From positions 10,081,342 to 10,145,341 of the forward strand of contig NC_135549.1 in NCBI RefSeq assembly GCF_964340395.1: a stretch of 64,000 nt of DNA, read 5' to 3'. Position 1 is the first letter of the stretch. Each line of letters opens with the position of its first letter. Below, piece by piece: positions 51,558-64,000 of this stretch. The notes below the pieces were generated by a model. That model had not been told where the DNA came from. It did no database searches and saw nothing but the letters and a program-made list of their open reading frames with translations. The DNA comes from Glandiceps talaboti. Lineage: Eukaryota > Hemichordata > Enteropneusta > Spengelidae. The translations under genes and the position numbers were made by a program.

Positions 51558-52663
51558 ATCATTTTTGAGATATCATGGACACAGGCAGTTGGAAACAGAC
51601 AAGCATCATTCCATTACCCTCTTCTTACGAAATGTTAAAATGACCCCTCGTCTCAAATATTGGCAACTAACATCTGCACATAGACTTGTTATCTCACATG
51701 TCCATAGAACACAAATTAATTCTTAGTGCGTACGTGAGTTAGCATTACCTAAACAAATTTTAGTTAATTTTCTCGAATGTGTTAATTTGTTCAGTTATGT
51801 AACAAACACTTATAAACCTTTTTCATATTCAATATTATAGTGATCCAGACACAATGAAATCACTAATGTAGTCATGCTATAAGTTCCTTGGCAAGCATCT
51901 ACGGGCTCTTTTATGTTGCATACGAACAAACAAACTAAGTTATGGCATATCGATACAGATTGATTTTACTAAAGGGATACTAGAATGAGTTTGAGTTACA
52001 CAGTGATTGTAAAACATTACTTCACAGCAATGCATCAAAGGATTGTCCTGTTTCGATGATAAATAGACTGAACTTTGTGACTAGCAAGTGATTTAAAATG
52101 CCGTAAGTTCTCAATACCACTTAATCTTTTGGCATCCAATGACATGGGAGACGTAGATAATAGGTTGTATATTTACCATGGTTTTACTACTCGAGATAAT
52201 TTTCTGGGTTATATTCCTCGCCTGTGGCTTGTAATGATGTCAGAAACCAGATATAAACCCATAAACTCTACTCGAAATGCGTCTCGTACTGTTGTATATA
52301 TTGTGACTATTTCGATAACAAATGCATTTAGTATGATAATGCATGACTTTTTATCTTGAAGATGGTCAAGTCGTACATACTAAAATTTATTATACCAGTT
52401 ACAATATTTTGGAAATTTCCATGTATATCACGGAAATAAAAGTAAGCTGACCATAGACCTGCTTTGTGAGCCATACAATTCGTGAGAACTATTAAGTAAA
52501 AGTTTGGTTATATACCTACTCATTAGCATATCTTGGCTAATTTTGAACAAGTTTATTGTGCACCTAAAGTCCTGTTTTGGGAATTAAACAAATGAAACGA
52601 AACTTATAACTATGTGCGTTATCTTGGTAGAATAATTATTCATATTTGATAACTCGGCCTGTA

Positions 52664-53090
52664 ACCTTGACCTTCACCTTCAAGGTCATATGGCCAAATT
52701 TGTTCTGTGCAGCACTATGTCTCTATCATACACCATCCGATTTAACTACACGTGACATGAAGGTAAGTAATGTAGGTAACAATTGCACGTCTGTTTCCTG
52801 GCTTTTTTCCATGGCTGTTCCCCACAAATACTTTTAATGACTTCTATGTGACAATGATGACATGATGTAAAGGAAAATTGGTGGTAACATGTAAATACTA
52901 CAATGTGTATGTGATATGCAAGGATTGATTGATTTGATTATAATCAGATGGTCAAAAGTACAAGATCAAAGTTTAAGGTCACACATTTGTATATATTTGT
53001 TATGTTATATTACCTTTAGACATGATTTACAAGAAATTGGCCACACGTAAATGCTACAAAGTGTCCATGATATGCAAGAAATGGCGTTGA
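52664..53090 (+). repeat. Diverged transposon-like segment with direct repeat pair
   Basis: Two diverged copies of about 66 bp (52857-52924 and 53020-53085) share GACATGAT, AAATTGG, GTAAAT, CTACAA and GATATGCAAG in order. At 52664-52688 ACCTTGACCTTC is followed by ACCTTCAAGGTCA, an inverted arrangement of nuclear-receptor-type half sites. There is no coding frame. Confidence 0.5.
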
Positions 53091-56000
53091 AAGTTCACCC
53101 TGACAAGGTAAGGTCTTAGGTTGCGGAAGATAATATGGGGTAGGCTCTTGATTTGAGTCTCTGGGTACTACAATTTTTGAGTTATTCAGTTAATATTGAT
53201 TTTTCGACCAGAAAGAGGGTCGCAATTTGGTCACATTTGTGTATGTTACAAACCAAATCGACGTGCATATGTCCAATAGGATACGTGACCTTTGTGCCTG
53301 GTTTGATAGAAATCGGATATTGCATAAATTAGGGAAATGACGTATTACAAACGCACGCACGGAGTTTTAAGCCTACCCACGACCGTGTTATATTATGTTT
53401 CAGTCAGGTTAGCTGCATCAATAAGTCCGCGAGATGATTGAGACCTACTAGTTGTCCTGAACAGGTTACTATTTAGATGGAAAATGCATAGGGCGAAATG
53501 TAGGTCGAAGGTGAAGGCCCACTAATCCTGATAGTTTGATAGAATAATGGGTGTCAAGTCAGGCCATGAGTATTAAAACAGGTGAGGTAAATGATGTCTC
53601 CAAAGGCAGCACAGCCTGACCTGCATGCAATGATTGCACCTGGCTGAATTTGAAATGGTCCATGACAATTGTATCAGCATAGTTTTTTAGCTTGCAGAAC
53701 AGGTTTAAACCAGACTATTCAAATGAGACGGATTTAAAATATCTCTCTACACTTGCTGATCACGCCTCTACGCCAGCTTAGGTTCTTTCCGTCACGATAT
53801 TGTACAGCAGCATTCCCAGCAAGCGACATTTTCCCCACTTTGTTTAAATAGTGCCTCATGCCTAGTAAACCTCTTCAGACTTGGTCTAGCTACAAATTAA
53901 ATTCCTTAATGTGTTTTAATGTGTTTTCCTGAAAATCGGGTATTTAGTAAAACGCAAACGTGCTCAGGTTATTAAATACTATATCAACAATGTACAGCAG
54001 GACTAAGCATACAGACACTCGGTTTGAGCAGTCGTTGTCAGAAATTGTAAAAATGTAAATTCAATTTTAGCGTTTCCTTTAGTCTCGTTATAGTCACTTC
54101 ATTACAGTTTGAAAAAAGTGCTTGAATGATGAATTAGCTATTCAGATACAGATTTACCTGAATTAATATTTTATGATGACTATTACATATATACGTATAT
54201 AAAAATTATGTGGTAATCTATTGCTTCGATATTCCTAACCCAGCCAACGTTTTTATTTCACAAGCATTTTACAATGTAATAAATACATGAATTTATGCTC
54301 CGTTATACATTTTTGTAGCCAAAAGTTTCATTCATGAATTAGATGATATGTTTCAAATGTCTGTTTTGACAAGCTTCGTGATTTCCTTTCGGCATTGGCA
54401 AACTCGAGAATTCAGTTTGTTATAAAAGATATTGATACTAGACGAATGAAATCATCTCGGATTACATAGAGACGTATTTAAATGCGTAGCTTTAAATATA
54501 TATCTTAGATTGGACAAGCATCTGTTTACCATTTAGTTGGCATTAAATGACAGATGAGTCATACAAACGAGGCTGCATATATTCGCGTATCCAATTGTGT
54601 TTAACTTCAATCAATACAGCTATTCCTAGATGGGCAGCTTATGGGGGATTAGTTATTGATTGATAGATTGATGGTATACAGACAATATTTATGATTGATG
54701 TAGTGAATTGGGGCTCGACTTTTGTTTCATTTATATGGATGAATTAAACTAATCATGCAACTATTTGCCATACACCTGAAAAGGATTTTGTTGCCTATTA
54801 CCACAGGTCCTGTAGACGTTCAAATCGCAAAGTGATAGATGTAAATTTAGTCACAGTGCTTTGATTTATATATTCACATTGATATCACTAAGATATGTAC
54901 TCTCTGATGATACATTTACCAGATCGATATTATTGTTAACGTAGAATCTGATTGGACAACTACCACTTTTTGGACACCAGCTAAACGGTACTTGTTGCAC
55001 TGCCAAGCATAACAAAAACGACCATCATTGCTATGGTAGAAATGATACAACAAATCGAATTCATCACCATGGAAATGGGGAAGCGAGTAATTTGATATTA
55101 CTTTTTGTCATAACTACTAGAGATGATACAAATCGTGGCGGTCTTATTTGAACTCAGTATATAATTTTGGGTGTCAAGGCTTTGCAATTTTTCGGATGTG
55201 AAATAGATTGCAGGAGGAGCCACGAGGAAGGACACTGCAATATATTTGACTCCACGGGCCGTCTTGTGTGACCTAGTTCTCGCAGCAAGACCTTAATTTG
55301 ATCAACTGGTTTGGTAAAAAGGCTACTTCATAGAAAGCAACATTACATATAGTTTATCATATGCAGCTGTGAAATCTATTTAAGGGTTTTATGATAAACG
55401 GCCTGTAAATTAGTTTCCCTAGTGAATTTTTATCCCTGATGTGAAATAACAAATAAAGCAGCAAAACCGTAGTGGTATGTGGTATGTGTATATCATAACT
55501 TGTAAGATGTGGCCAACCTGCCACGCCACTTCCCATGTTTCATGTCACATGATTTATCTAATTCTGAGGTAAACTTAGTTTCCTCGAAAATACACATAAG
55601 AGAAATGTTGTCACGGTGTGGATAGCTAAGACGTCCTTAATATGGCCATATGGATGCGGTTTGGGTATTTATTTTGGAGTTTTAATTTATAAAACAATTT
55701 TATCATGGCTTGCTACTTGAAAAAATAAACTTTATAAGGTGAAACAGCATATGTAAAGTCCTTGTTTGTAACTCAATAAATTTCAAATAGATTATAAAAT
55801 GTTTGTCATTGTATGTACAATAACAAACGGTTTACATTTTATTGTAGCTTTTTTCAATGTAATGATTTACAAACAGAGACCTGGTCTATGTTATTTAACA
55901 TGGATTTATCAAGAAGGAAGCCATTTTAAAATTGTTTTATGAATAAAAAAAGTCAAAATAAATACCGATTCCTCATCCATATGGCCACTTTAAATAACAT

Positions 56001-56130
56001 TCGGCTAAGCGAAATGTGGTGTTTTTGCTATCTTTACATCCACACAGTGTCAGTGGTTTCTTCACAACTCATTCATGTTATTTAATGACTATAATACCTC
56101 AAGAAAGTCATTCATTCACTCAATCATTTC

Positions 56131-56140
56131 AATCAGTATG

Positions 56141-56238
<98 letters not shown>

Positions 56239-56246
56239 TATGTCCA

Positions 56247-56318
<72 letters not shown>
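56131..56318. repeat. Tandem duplicated composite microsatellite (CT)n(AT)n
   Basis: The unit ATCAGTATGTCCA-(TC)n-(TA)n occurs twice, starting near 56131 and 56233, with shorter TC and TA blocks in the second. The frames through it are artefacts. Confidence 0.95.
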
Positions 56319-56320
<2 letters not shown>

Positions 56321-58711
56321 TCTATATATCTATCTGTCAAGTTTATGTGTTTACTAGTTATTATTGTTTATAGGATCAAAATTGTATATTTGTCGACTCC
56401 ACTAAGTTTCGCCTTCTACCACTGTTCTAATTGATAGTGTATCCTTGCAATATCAATAGCCGTTTAGTACCATTGACACCGAGTACGTTTATTGGTGTCT
56501 AGAAATTCAATTGTCTCTGAGTATTTACCAAGAGATGTAGTCATATATCGGCAACTATACCATGTTCTACTTGACAACGAGTGTGAAGAATTTGCTATCA
56601 ATTTGTATTGGTGACCAATCAAGTAATTAAATGAAAGGAAATAGTCACAGTAGGGGTACAAGTAAAATATGCGTGCCAACGCAGTCATTTTACCGGTTGT
56701 CATGGTGAACGCCTAATGTTATCGCTGTCTCATTCCTAGTAAGAAATTAACCTAGGTGACTGCAGTTTATTACCATTTTCAAGGTCGTACCAAATTATCA
56801 ATCACTCCATGTGTTGTGACCGGTGTTGTTGTTGGCGGATAACGACTATGATTATAATGTGGCTTTGGTCTGTCTACCTAGAATAATCAAAAGGCAAAAC
56901 AGTTCTATCCTAAGAATTCAGAGTTGAAGCTCTTTTGAGTTTATCTTCACAACTGTGATGTGGATATAGTAACTATGGTGACGAGAAATTATGATCACAC
57001 TTCCCAGTGCAGGTACGTATACAAGAAATGCGAGAAAAGCACATTTCACCGTATCAGAACGATTGAGTTCCTTGAATAAATGAGTTATGTTATAGTTTGT
57101 TAGATGTTAATATGCAATGCAACCACGTTTTGAAGGGGAAAACATCTGCGTTATGTTATCTGTACATCAGGGGAAACGTTATATTGCACCGTTTTGTGAT
57201 TTTAATTCAACAGAATATTGTAATGAAGAGATACGCTTTCTGTAGTTTAATATGACTAGTATTCAAGCATTACTTGAGTGACAATTTGAAAATAAAATCG
57301 TGAGTTGCCTCAAGTGTGGCCACATAAGTAGTTTTTTCGTTATGATACCGAAATGTCAATCTAAGCTGTAAAAACTCTTTTGAACTATGTCACTTTAATG
57401 GACCACATAAGTGATGATCTTTGGAGGAAATGATAGCAACCAATGTCAATTAGGATCCTGCTGCTCTCCATTGACGTAATCGACAGTTTACATAATGAAT
57501 AATATTTAATGTAAAAACCGCTCACTGTGGACATTTGTTGGAAAATAGTGTCACTCCATTTAATGCGTTCCTTCATTTTACTCATCACAACCGTTCGTTC
57601 ACCTTACACTGACACTGTATCTTTTGCCAACGTAAACCTTCTCAAGAGAGACTGTGGATTTTACGGCATCTCCATGGGTGGGTTGGGGTCAGTAAACGGC
57701 AAATTACAACGACCAAGACTAAATTGAAAGAAGTTGTCTGAAGATATCAATTTGCTTTGATAAGTGACAGGACGCTTCAGTATTTAAATTAATAGGAGTT
57801 TCAGATGTTATTAATTTGTATTGACAACATTCCAATTCTCGATTCACTTGGTGCAGACAGATTTGACAACGCGGTAAAACTTTTATTAGTTTGCCAACTG
57901 TCTCTAAGACACATAAAAATCCGCAATATTATACGGTGGAATTCTTTGCCATTTAACTTTTATTGAAAAGTATAATACCATGCTTTGAAATGCTAGCATC
58001 TGATTTTTGTTTGACGCAGCCGGATTTACTGCTAACCCCTGAAGTGTTCGTATTTTGTTTACGTTAAGCGAATTTCAAATAAGGTGTTTCTGTGAAAGGT
58101 AATGTAGATTTCAGTGATCGATCACTCGTATGTCAATTTGACATGCAGTGCAGTCAATTTCCTTGTCTAATCTGTCAAATGCTCGACGTAAATCCCTTGA
58201 AAGCAATACAAAATGGGCTACTTAAACTAAAATTGCTTGCGTTGACAACTTTTACTCCTGAATAAAATCAAATTTAGTAAGTCTGTTTCTGTAACACCGA
58301 TGCACAAAGCAAAGCAAATTACACACCTCAAACGTTTCACACCTGAAACTCTTAGTTATATATGCCATATATGCCATTAACATTATAGGGTCCTATGGTT
58401 AGCTGCCATTTAAAAGGGGTTTGAACGTCAAATTGGGCTTTTCCGTTAAACTCATTTATTTGCAATGTGATTACGTATAGATGGGATACAGATGGAAGTA
58501 TTGGATCTTTCACACCATGCCAGATTTGTATATAAGTGTTGGAGTATTGCGAGACGAAGAGGCAATGAATTCATCCTATCTAATTTGTAGAAGGCTATTT
58601 ATGACACATTAAACAGCGCAACAGAGTCCCATGGGTTAGTATTACTTTTAAACAGAAAAAAAACAGAATCGGTATTTGAGAGATACAAGAACACTTCTCT
58701 TTTATTCTCTG

Positions 58712-58807
58712 TATCATGTTCTGTGCACGTGCTTATACTACAATATCATGTTCTGTGCACGTGCTTATCCTAAAATATCATGTTCTACGCACGTGATGAT
58801 CCTAAAA
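58712..58807. repeat. Three-copy 32-bp repeat with CACGTG E-boxes
   Basis: Units start TATCATGTTCTGTGCACGTG at 58712, 58744 and 58776 (period exactly 32). The third unit reads TTCTACGCACGTGATG but still keeps CACGTG. Confidence 0.92.
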
Positions 58808-60859
58808 CTGGAGACGAGTAAAGAGAGATTTCCAGCTGAGAATCAAATGGAGCAAATTGAGACAATCGAGAATTTCTTTCTGATATCAAGTTCATTCAAG
58901 AATCCTCTTTGCACTATAATGACGTAATAAAAGTCTTTGATGCACCACACGTCATGACGTCATTGTCCACATTCCTCAATATTAAGGCTTCTTCGATTTG
59001 TCGGAATTGGGATGAAATAAAAATCGCCAGACATAGTTATTTCCAGTTGATAATAAATACGACGATCGCGGTTTTATGATTTAATTCCATTAAATTATTC
59101 CACTCGTCTGATTTGACATAAAAACACATTTGGACAATGAAAGTTTTCACTACCGTGACAATATCCATGCAAAGATGGAGATGGAAATCCCAAACCAAGA
59201 ATTTGATTTTTTTTTTTTAAATTAAGATGATTAGTATAACACGATTGAAGAATCAGTCATTTGTTCGCATGATGTAATATTCTTCAAATTTCACATGTTT
59301 ATTCATATCAAGACGTTGCAACTATATCCTCTCAACAAAAATCAAGTCATGAACGTCCTAGTAGTAGCTAGATAAGACGAGATCGTGTTTACTAGTAGAC
59401 GGTATATGCCGCGTCTGTTGGAAGGCAAAAATAAAGTGATCCACACCTGCTACACCATTAACATCCATAAACAAGATAGACAGTTGGGTAATAGCAAAAC
59501 TGACATTGGCTTACACAACATTGAAGTGAAATAATTTGAACATCTTACCATCGTTACGTGATGATGGCACACACAAAGAAAAAACCTTGACATTATTAGA
59601 AGTGATCACATTATATGTATGAAGTGGTTTCTGAGATTGCCACTGTCTAATTACATCGTAAAGTGTCGCCTTGTCAATATTGATGGAGTGTTTTACTTAA
59701 ACTGCACAGTGGCCCAAAAATTCACGATCACTACATACTAAGAAACACAACTTTACAGCTAGAAATCCCTAGAAGTATGTCCAACAGTCATTCGTAGTAA
59801 TAAAATCTACCATTACTACCATTACCGGCTCTTCTTACGCAATGTCATAAAAGGCAGATATAGAATATTTACATTAAAGAAATACACTTACACGCACAGT
59901 AAAACCAAGAACGGGCTGAACGACAACTATAGGGAGTTACAAAATAAAACACTAAAACTGAAAAAGTTAAAATTAACAGAAAAAATAACATCATTCCAGT
60001 GTCGATGTCACGGATATAGTACGGGAATTCACGTCATTGTTGTAAGAGACTATTGGCCTAAAAATGCAAACGATATAAGGTTACATAATAATCAAACTCT
60101 GGTTACACTGTTCCATTCTGTTCTGAGTATTGAAGACTGATAAATGAAGGCTACAAGACTCTGTATTTCATAAGCTTGATCAGATGATAAAAGTTGTATA
60201 AATCTGTCAAAATTAAAAGATGGAGAATTCATTTGGTAGAAATATTGTGGAATTTTTTTTAGATTTGAGGTGTGCCAAAAATACAATTCAAGAGGATTTC
60301 GTTTGAATAGACAAAAGTGATCAATTCTGTCAACTTAATACTTGACAAACATTTATCCTTCAAAGTGGCGTCGTCTGGCCGAATCAACTGACCATAGCCG
60401 TCAGAGGTGGGTGGCCTCATTCGTAATGCGTTACAGTATTCCATTATCGAATCTAAATAGAGTGGATATTTTTGATCGAAATCGTAGACTGATACAGTAA
60501 TAATGCCATCAATACGAAATCTAGCAATGATGATCAAGTTTCTAATGGTGTCTCGTAGCATTTTGCATGGTCATAAAAACAAAGATAAGTGCGTAACTCT
60601 ACATCATTCGTTTCATGTAGGAAATTTACTCTAACCACAAATCCTATATTGTTACACGTACATATGCACTGGAATTTTAAGGGGGGTCGATAGTAGCCAT
60701 CAATGTGATAAGCGTCATATCTTGCGATCGTTTTATTCTCAATTATCCCCAAGGTCTACAATTTGTCGTAGTCTATTTTATTGAAGCTAGGACTAGGTTA
60801 GTCAAAGGCGTCCTTGTATACCTGTTTGATGCTTTCTTTATACCAAATTTTCCGTCTAA

Positions 60860-60985
60860 AATCATACGAATGCGTAAAACGCCGGTACGATTCGTGCTGC
60901 GTTTGACATTATTTCATTCCCTACAAGCCATCCATTCTCGTACGATTTGTCGCGTGGAATATACGACTCGTCGATAACGGAATTC
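60860..60985. promoter_or_regulatory. Short CpG-dense patch
   Basis: About 15 CpG dinucleotides by eye (for example AATGCGTAAAACGCCGGTACG, TCGTACGATTTGTCGCG, CGACTCGTCGATAACGG), clearly more than expected at this base composition. Minus-strand open frames continue to its left (60092-60752) but no product was recognised. It could be an unmethylated regulatory patch or a decayed coding sequence. Confidence 0.2.
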
Positions 60986-62004
60986 GAAAACACCACCCGT
61001 AAAATTTAACTATTAAGTTCTTAAATTCCTCCATAACCATAAACACTGTATATGATTGACGTGGTCAGCTGACCTAGTACATTGATGACCTGTACATTAT
61101 AAAATTAATTTGGTTGGAATCTGAGGTCAACTGCATTGTTAGTCGAGGTAACCAGTAGATATGTATTTACCAGTTTTGTATTGCAATAGGATAGGATGAG
61201 TGGAAATCCCTCTGGCTACACGTAGTAGTAACTCAATTGGGATTCACTGTATAGATGTCCTCATTAGTATTCCTGTCATGTTCTCTAATTATCCACCTTC
61301 TAATGACATTTCCTACCAGTCATATCCTTCAATACAGCAAAATTGCTTTCAATTACCTTCCCAAAGATTTTCCCATATACCGTCTACTGGACTGAAATTA
61401 CAACGCCGACATCGATCGTTTTACTACTTCGTCATAAAATCTTGCTAAAAACAAGCAGAACGAAATAGTTCCTCGACAATAACCCCGCTGTTTCTATTTA
61501 GAACGGATTAGCATTTGTTTTTCTTCACAGTACACAGAGTCTGGAATAGTGATACATGTATACAAATAGTTATTGTCAGAGATTTATTGGTTGTGGGCTA
61601 TGTGTGATATTGATGTCGACAGCTGTGACGGCCTGTAGGGTGTTTAGTGTCAGAGTGTTATAGACATACGATGAATGACAGGTGTTTGTCGTTATAGATT
61701 ATTACTTTTCAAACGTCCGTCAGAAGTAATCTATGTCAAGCGACAATTCGTAATTCTTATTAATGTATTGTTGTATTGATTCTACAAGTAGAATGTTTTA
61801 GATCCCCATTTGTAATTAGACATATACGTGAATTGTTATGTTAGGATTAAACGAATTCTTGTGCCATTCCTGTTTGTGTTTCATAAAGAGTTGTGTACCA
61901 AGTCTGTGTCAATAGGACCATATACATACGATGAATATCAATTAGATAGTCAGTCACTGTACTATTGCGATGTTCAATGTTATCCAAGCCAGCTTTGTGT
62001 AGTA

Positions 62005-62480
62005 CTCGTTACGTCATCTTTTCGTTTTACTCCAACTATTTATCGTTTAATACGTCATCTTACACTCTACTCTTCATATCATTACGTCATCTTTCACTCT
62101 TCTGCTGCAATTACGGCGTCTTTCGCTCTACTCGTGCTTCATACATTTGTTTCATACGTCATCTTTCGCTCTACACGTGTTTCATATCATTACGTTATCT
62201 TTCGCTTTACTCGTTTTTCATGTCATTACGTCATCTTTCGCTCTACTCGTTTTTCATGTCATTACGGCGTCTTTCGCTCTACACGTGTTTCATATCATTA
62301 CGTTATCTTTCGCTCTACTCGTTTTTCATGTCATTACGTCATCTTTCGCTCTACAGGTGTTTCATATCATTACGTCATCTTTCGCTCTTCTGCTGTCATT
62401 ATGTGTCTTGCGCTCTACTTTACTCATGCTTCCTATCATTACGTCATGCTTTACTCTCAACTCTAGCTACATATCATTGC
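62005..62480. repeat. 36-bp minisatellite with CRE/ATF-type sites
   Basis: Core units recur at exactly 36 bp between about 62155 and 62371, with degenerate units on both sides (spacing 28-43). A unit reads about CATTACGTCATCTTTCGCTC followed by TACTCGTTTTTCATGT. Exact TTACGTCA (TGACGTAA on the minus strand) occurs about six times. Because 36 is divisible by three, several frames stay open for over 100 codons; these are not considered genes. Confidence 0.93.
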
Positions 62481-63284
62481 GCCATCTTTCACTGTATAAT
62501 GTCACTACCTATTACATGTAAAACTCATGGGAAAGATTGTACACAACTAAGTCGTGATTTTCTCTTTCTTTCTTTTTGCACTTTCTGTTCCAGTTTCATC
62601 TGAAAAAAAACTGCTTAAAACATACTACTTCAGAGTTGTCACCTGCCATCTTGAGACAAGCCCAGTGTGGACATACTTTAGTTAACATTTTGTCTGAGGC
62701 TAGAACGTAAGAAGAAACGACAGGTACACTGTATTATGAACTGTGCATGCCTTTCTTTCATGGTCATTTAAAGTATACACCAAACCGCCCCAGATCTGGC
62801 CCATGGAACTTGACAGCTTGTGTGGTCAGTGATTTCATTCCATGCCAAAGTAAACTGTGTCCTCAGTGCTAAGTTTGACTTAGAAGATCGCAATTTATAA
62901 TTGACTACTGTATTCTGTTTATAACTAAACCTTGTTTTTACAATTTATATATCTAAGACATGCTATTGTAAGATATGGATGGCTATGTGTCTATTCACCC
63001 AATACAAGCCATGAAGTTCTGTTACCTCGGAGATAGAAATCTTCATCAGTATACCAATCTTTCCAAAATCATAGAGGCTAGCCATGTTATGAAATGCGGT
63101 GGAATTTGAACATGTGACTGTGAGAGATGGTGGGGCAAAGGGTATAAAGACGAAAAGTGCATAGTACGTGATGGCGTCCATTTCGCAATTTGCCAAGGGA
63201 AAAAAAGTTGTCGATTGAATGATGTATAGCAATATCACGCATGTAAATTATTACCCATGATACCTTACTTCAGTCTCTGACTCT

Positions 63285-63360
63285 GACTTTGACTCTCTAC
63301 CTCTCTCTCCTCCCTCTCTCGTTTTCTCCCCTCTCCCAGCTCTGATTGTCTCCCTCTATC
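63285..63360. repeat. CT-rich low-complexity tract
   Basis: Pyrimidine-rich sequence with TCTGACTCTGACTTTGACTC and CTCTCTCCTCCCTCTC motifs. Confidence 0.85.
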
Positions 63361-63723
63361 GTTGCTATTCATGATCTCTCAGTACATGGATGCACTCACG
63401 ATCTCACATATTCACGCTTCTCAGTATATACATGTGTTGCATACATTTATTTATTAAGTCTCACTAGACTGATTCAGATACATTTCGACTCAAATTTGAT
63501 GCTTAAGTAGAGACATCGACATCTGACCTTGAAAATACAACATTTGACCTTCAAAATACAACACCATGAAACAATCACTCAGACACTATGACCCACATCA
63601 TAAATAGTTCAACATTGTAGTTACATGCAGTCACTAAGATTTCAAAGTCTTGTATATTCCTTGTTAATAAGTCATTATTAAAAAATGAAGTGATATATAA
63701 AGAAGGGCGCTTTCAGTAATTAC

Positions 63724-63815
63724 AAGGGGGAGGGCGGGGGAATGGGGGTCACTTTTTACAACTCGGTTTTTGGGGGAGGTCATATTCTAGAAAATGGACA
63801 TTAGGGGAGGGTCAC
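63724..63815. repeat. G-rich low-complexity repeat
   Basis: GGGGGAGGGCGGGGG, AATGGGGGTCAC, TTGGGGGAGGTCA and TTAGGGGAGGGTCACA recur within 90 bp, a loosely tandem GGGGAGGGTCAC-type element. Confidence 0.7.
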
Positions 63816-64000
63816 ATTTTATATTGGCTCAATTTTTATGTAACTTTGGATTATATTGTTATTTTGGCATGATACCGCCACTCCCACCAGTTCCAAATTC
63901 TACTGCTACCACATCCCACCACTGCCACCATTGTAAAGTACTATCATAATATTTCAGTGAAATGCAATGAATTAACTGTTATTTGTGGTGTGAGGAGAGG

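Larger units (their letters stand above)
43220..64000. other. Upstream flank of the mGluR gene, no gene recognised
   Basis: This region should contain the 5' UTR, any non-coding 5' exons and the promoter, none of which can be located from sequence alone. Open frames of 60-120 codons occur on both strands but lack recognisable motifs or splice-supported ends. The long frames near 61828-62603 read through a 36-bp minisatellite and those near 48860-49260 read through tetranucleotide arrays. The stretches 43480-46400, 47490-48980, 49185-50800, 53090-56130, 56320-58710, 58808-60090 and 62480-63280 show nothing I can name. Confidence 0.6.

Noticed and set aside
56016-56434. Ser-Leu / Ile-Tyr frames of over 110 codons
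   Set aside because: Reading of TC and TA arrays.
61828-62603. Open frames of 124-212 codons on the plus strand
   Set aside because: They are open in more than one frame because the 36-bp minisatellite unit is divisible by three and lacks stops. The sequences are repetitive and have no domain motif.

Overview
The window looks like AT-rich nuclear DNA from an animal, most likely an invertebrate bilaterian. The evidence is two split exons of a neuronal receptor gene with canonical GT-AG borders, an intron of nearly 38 kb, no operon-like gene packing, and a high load of microsatellites, minisatellites and short transposon fragments. The species cannot be told from the sequence alone. No tRNA, rRNA, CRISPR array or bacterial-type gene was seen.

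The only gene recognised with confidence is on the minus strand. It is a metabotropic glutamate receptor (class C GPCR) closest by eye to the group III/II type. Its first coding exon (42704-43219) encodes a signal peptide and the start of the extracellular glutamate-binding domain. Its second coding exon (4699-4915) continues that domain. The exons join in phase 0 across a 37,788-bp intron. The rest of the gene (remaining ligand-binding domain, cysteine-rich domain, seven-helix domain) would lie beyond the left edge. Bases 1-4698 are the start of the next intron, and 43220-64000 is 5' UTR, promoter or upstream DNA.

The giant intron is mostly anonymous sequence studded with repeats. It holds a fold-back MITE with apparent TA target sites (9049-9198), a fragment carrying a Penelope-like or hammerhead-like terminal motif (about 14908-14952), a SINE/LINE-tail-like element (about 19343-19595), a 25-copy 41-bp minisatellite in which most units carry the POU octamer (24230-25275), and many tetra- and dinucleotide arrays. 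One 94-codon open stretch with a splice acceptor and a donor at its ends (34760-35041, minus) is the best candidate for an unrecognised exon. A CpG-rich, repeat-free block at 22860-23215 is a candidate regulatory element.

Upstream of the receptor (43220-64000) no gene was recognised. The region has pairs of dispersed repeats shared with each other and with the intron (12.2 kb and 51.0 kb; an exact 38-bp pair at 50.8 and 51.5 kb), G-rich repeats, a three-copy 32-bp repeat carrying CACGTG E-boxes (58712-58807), and a 36-bp minisatellite carrying CRE/ATF-type sites (about 62005-62480). Almost all other short open frames are chance frames or readings through simple repeats.
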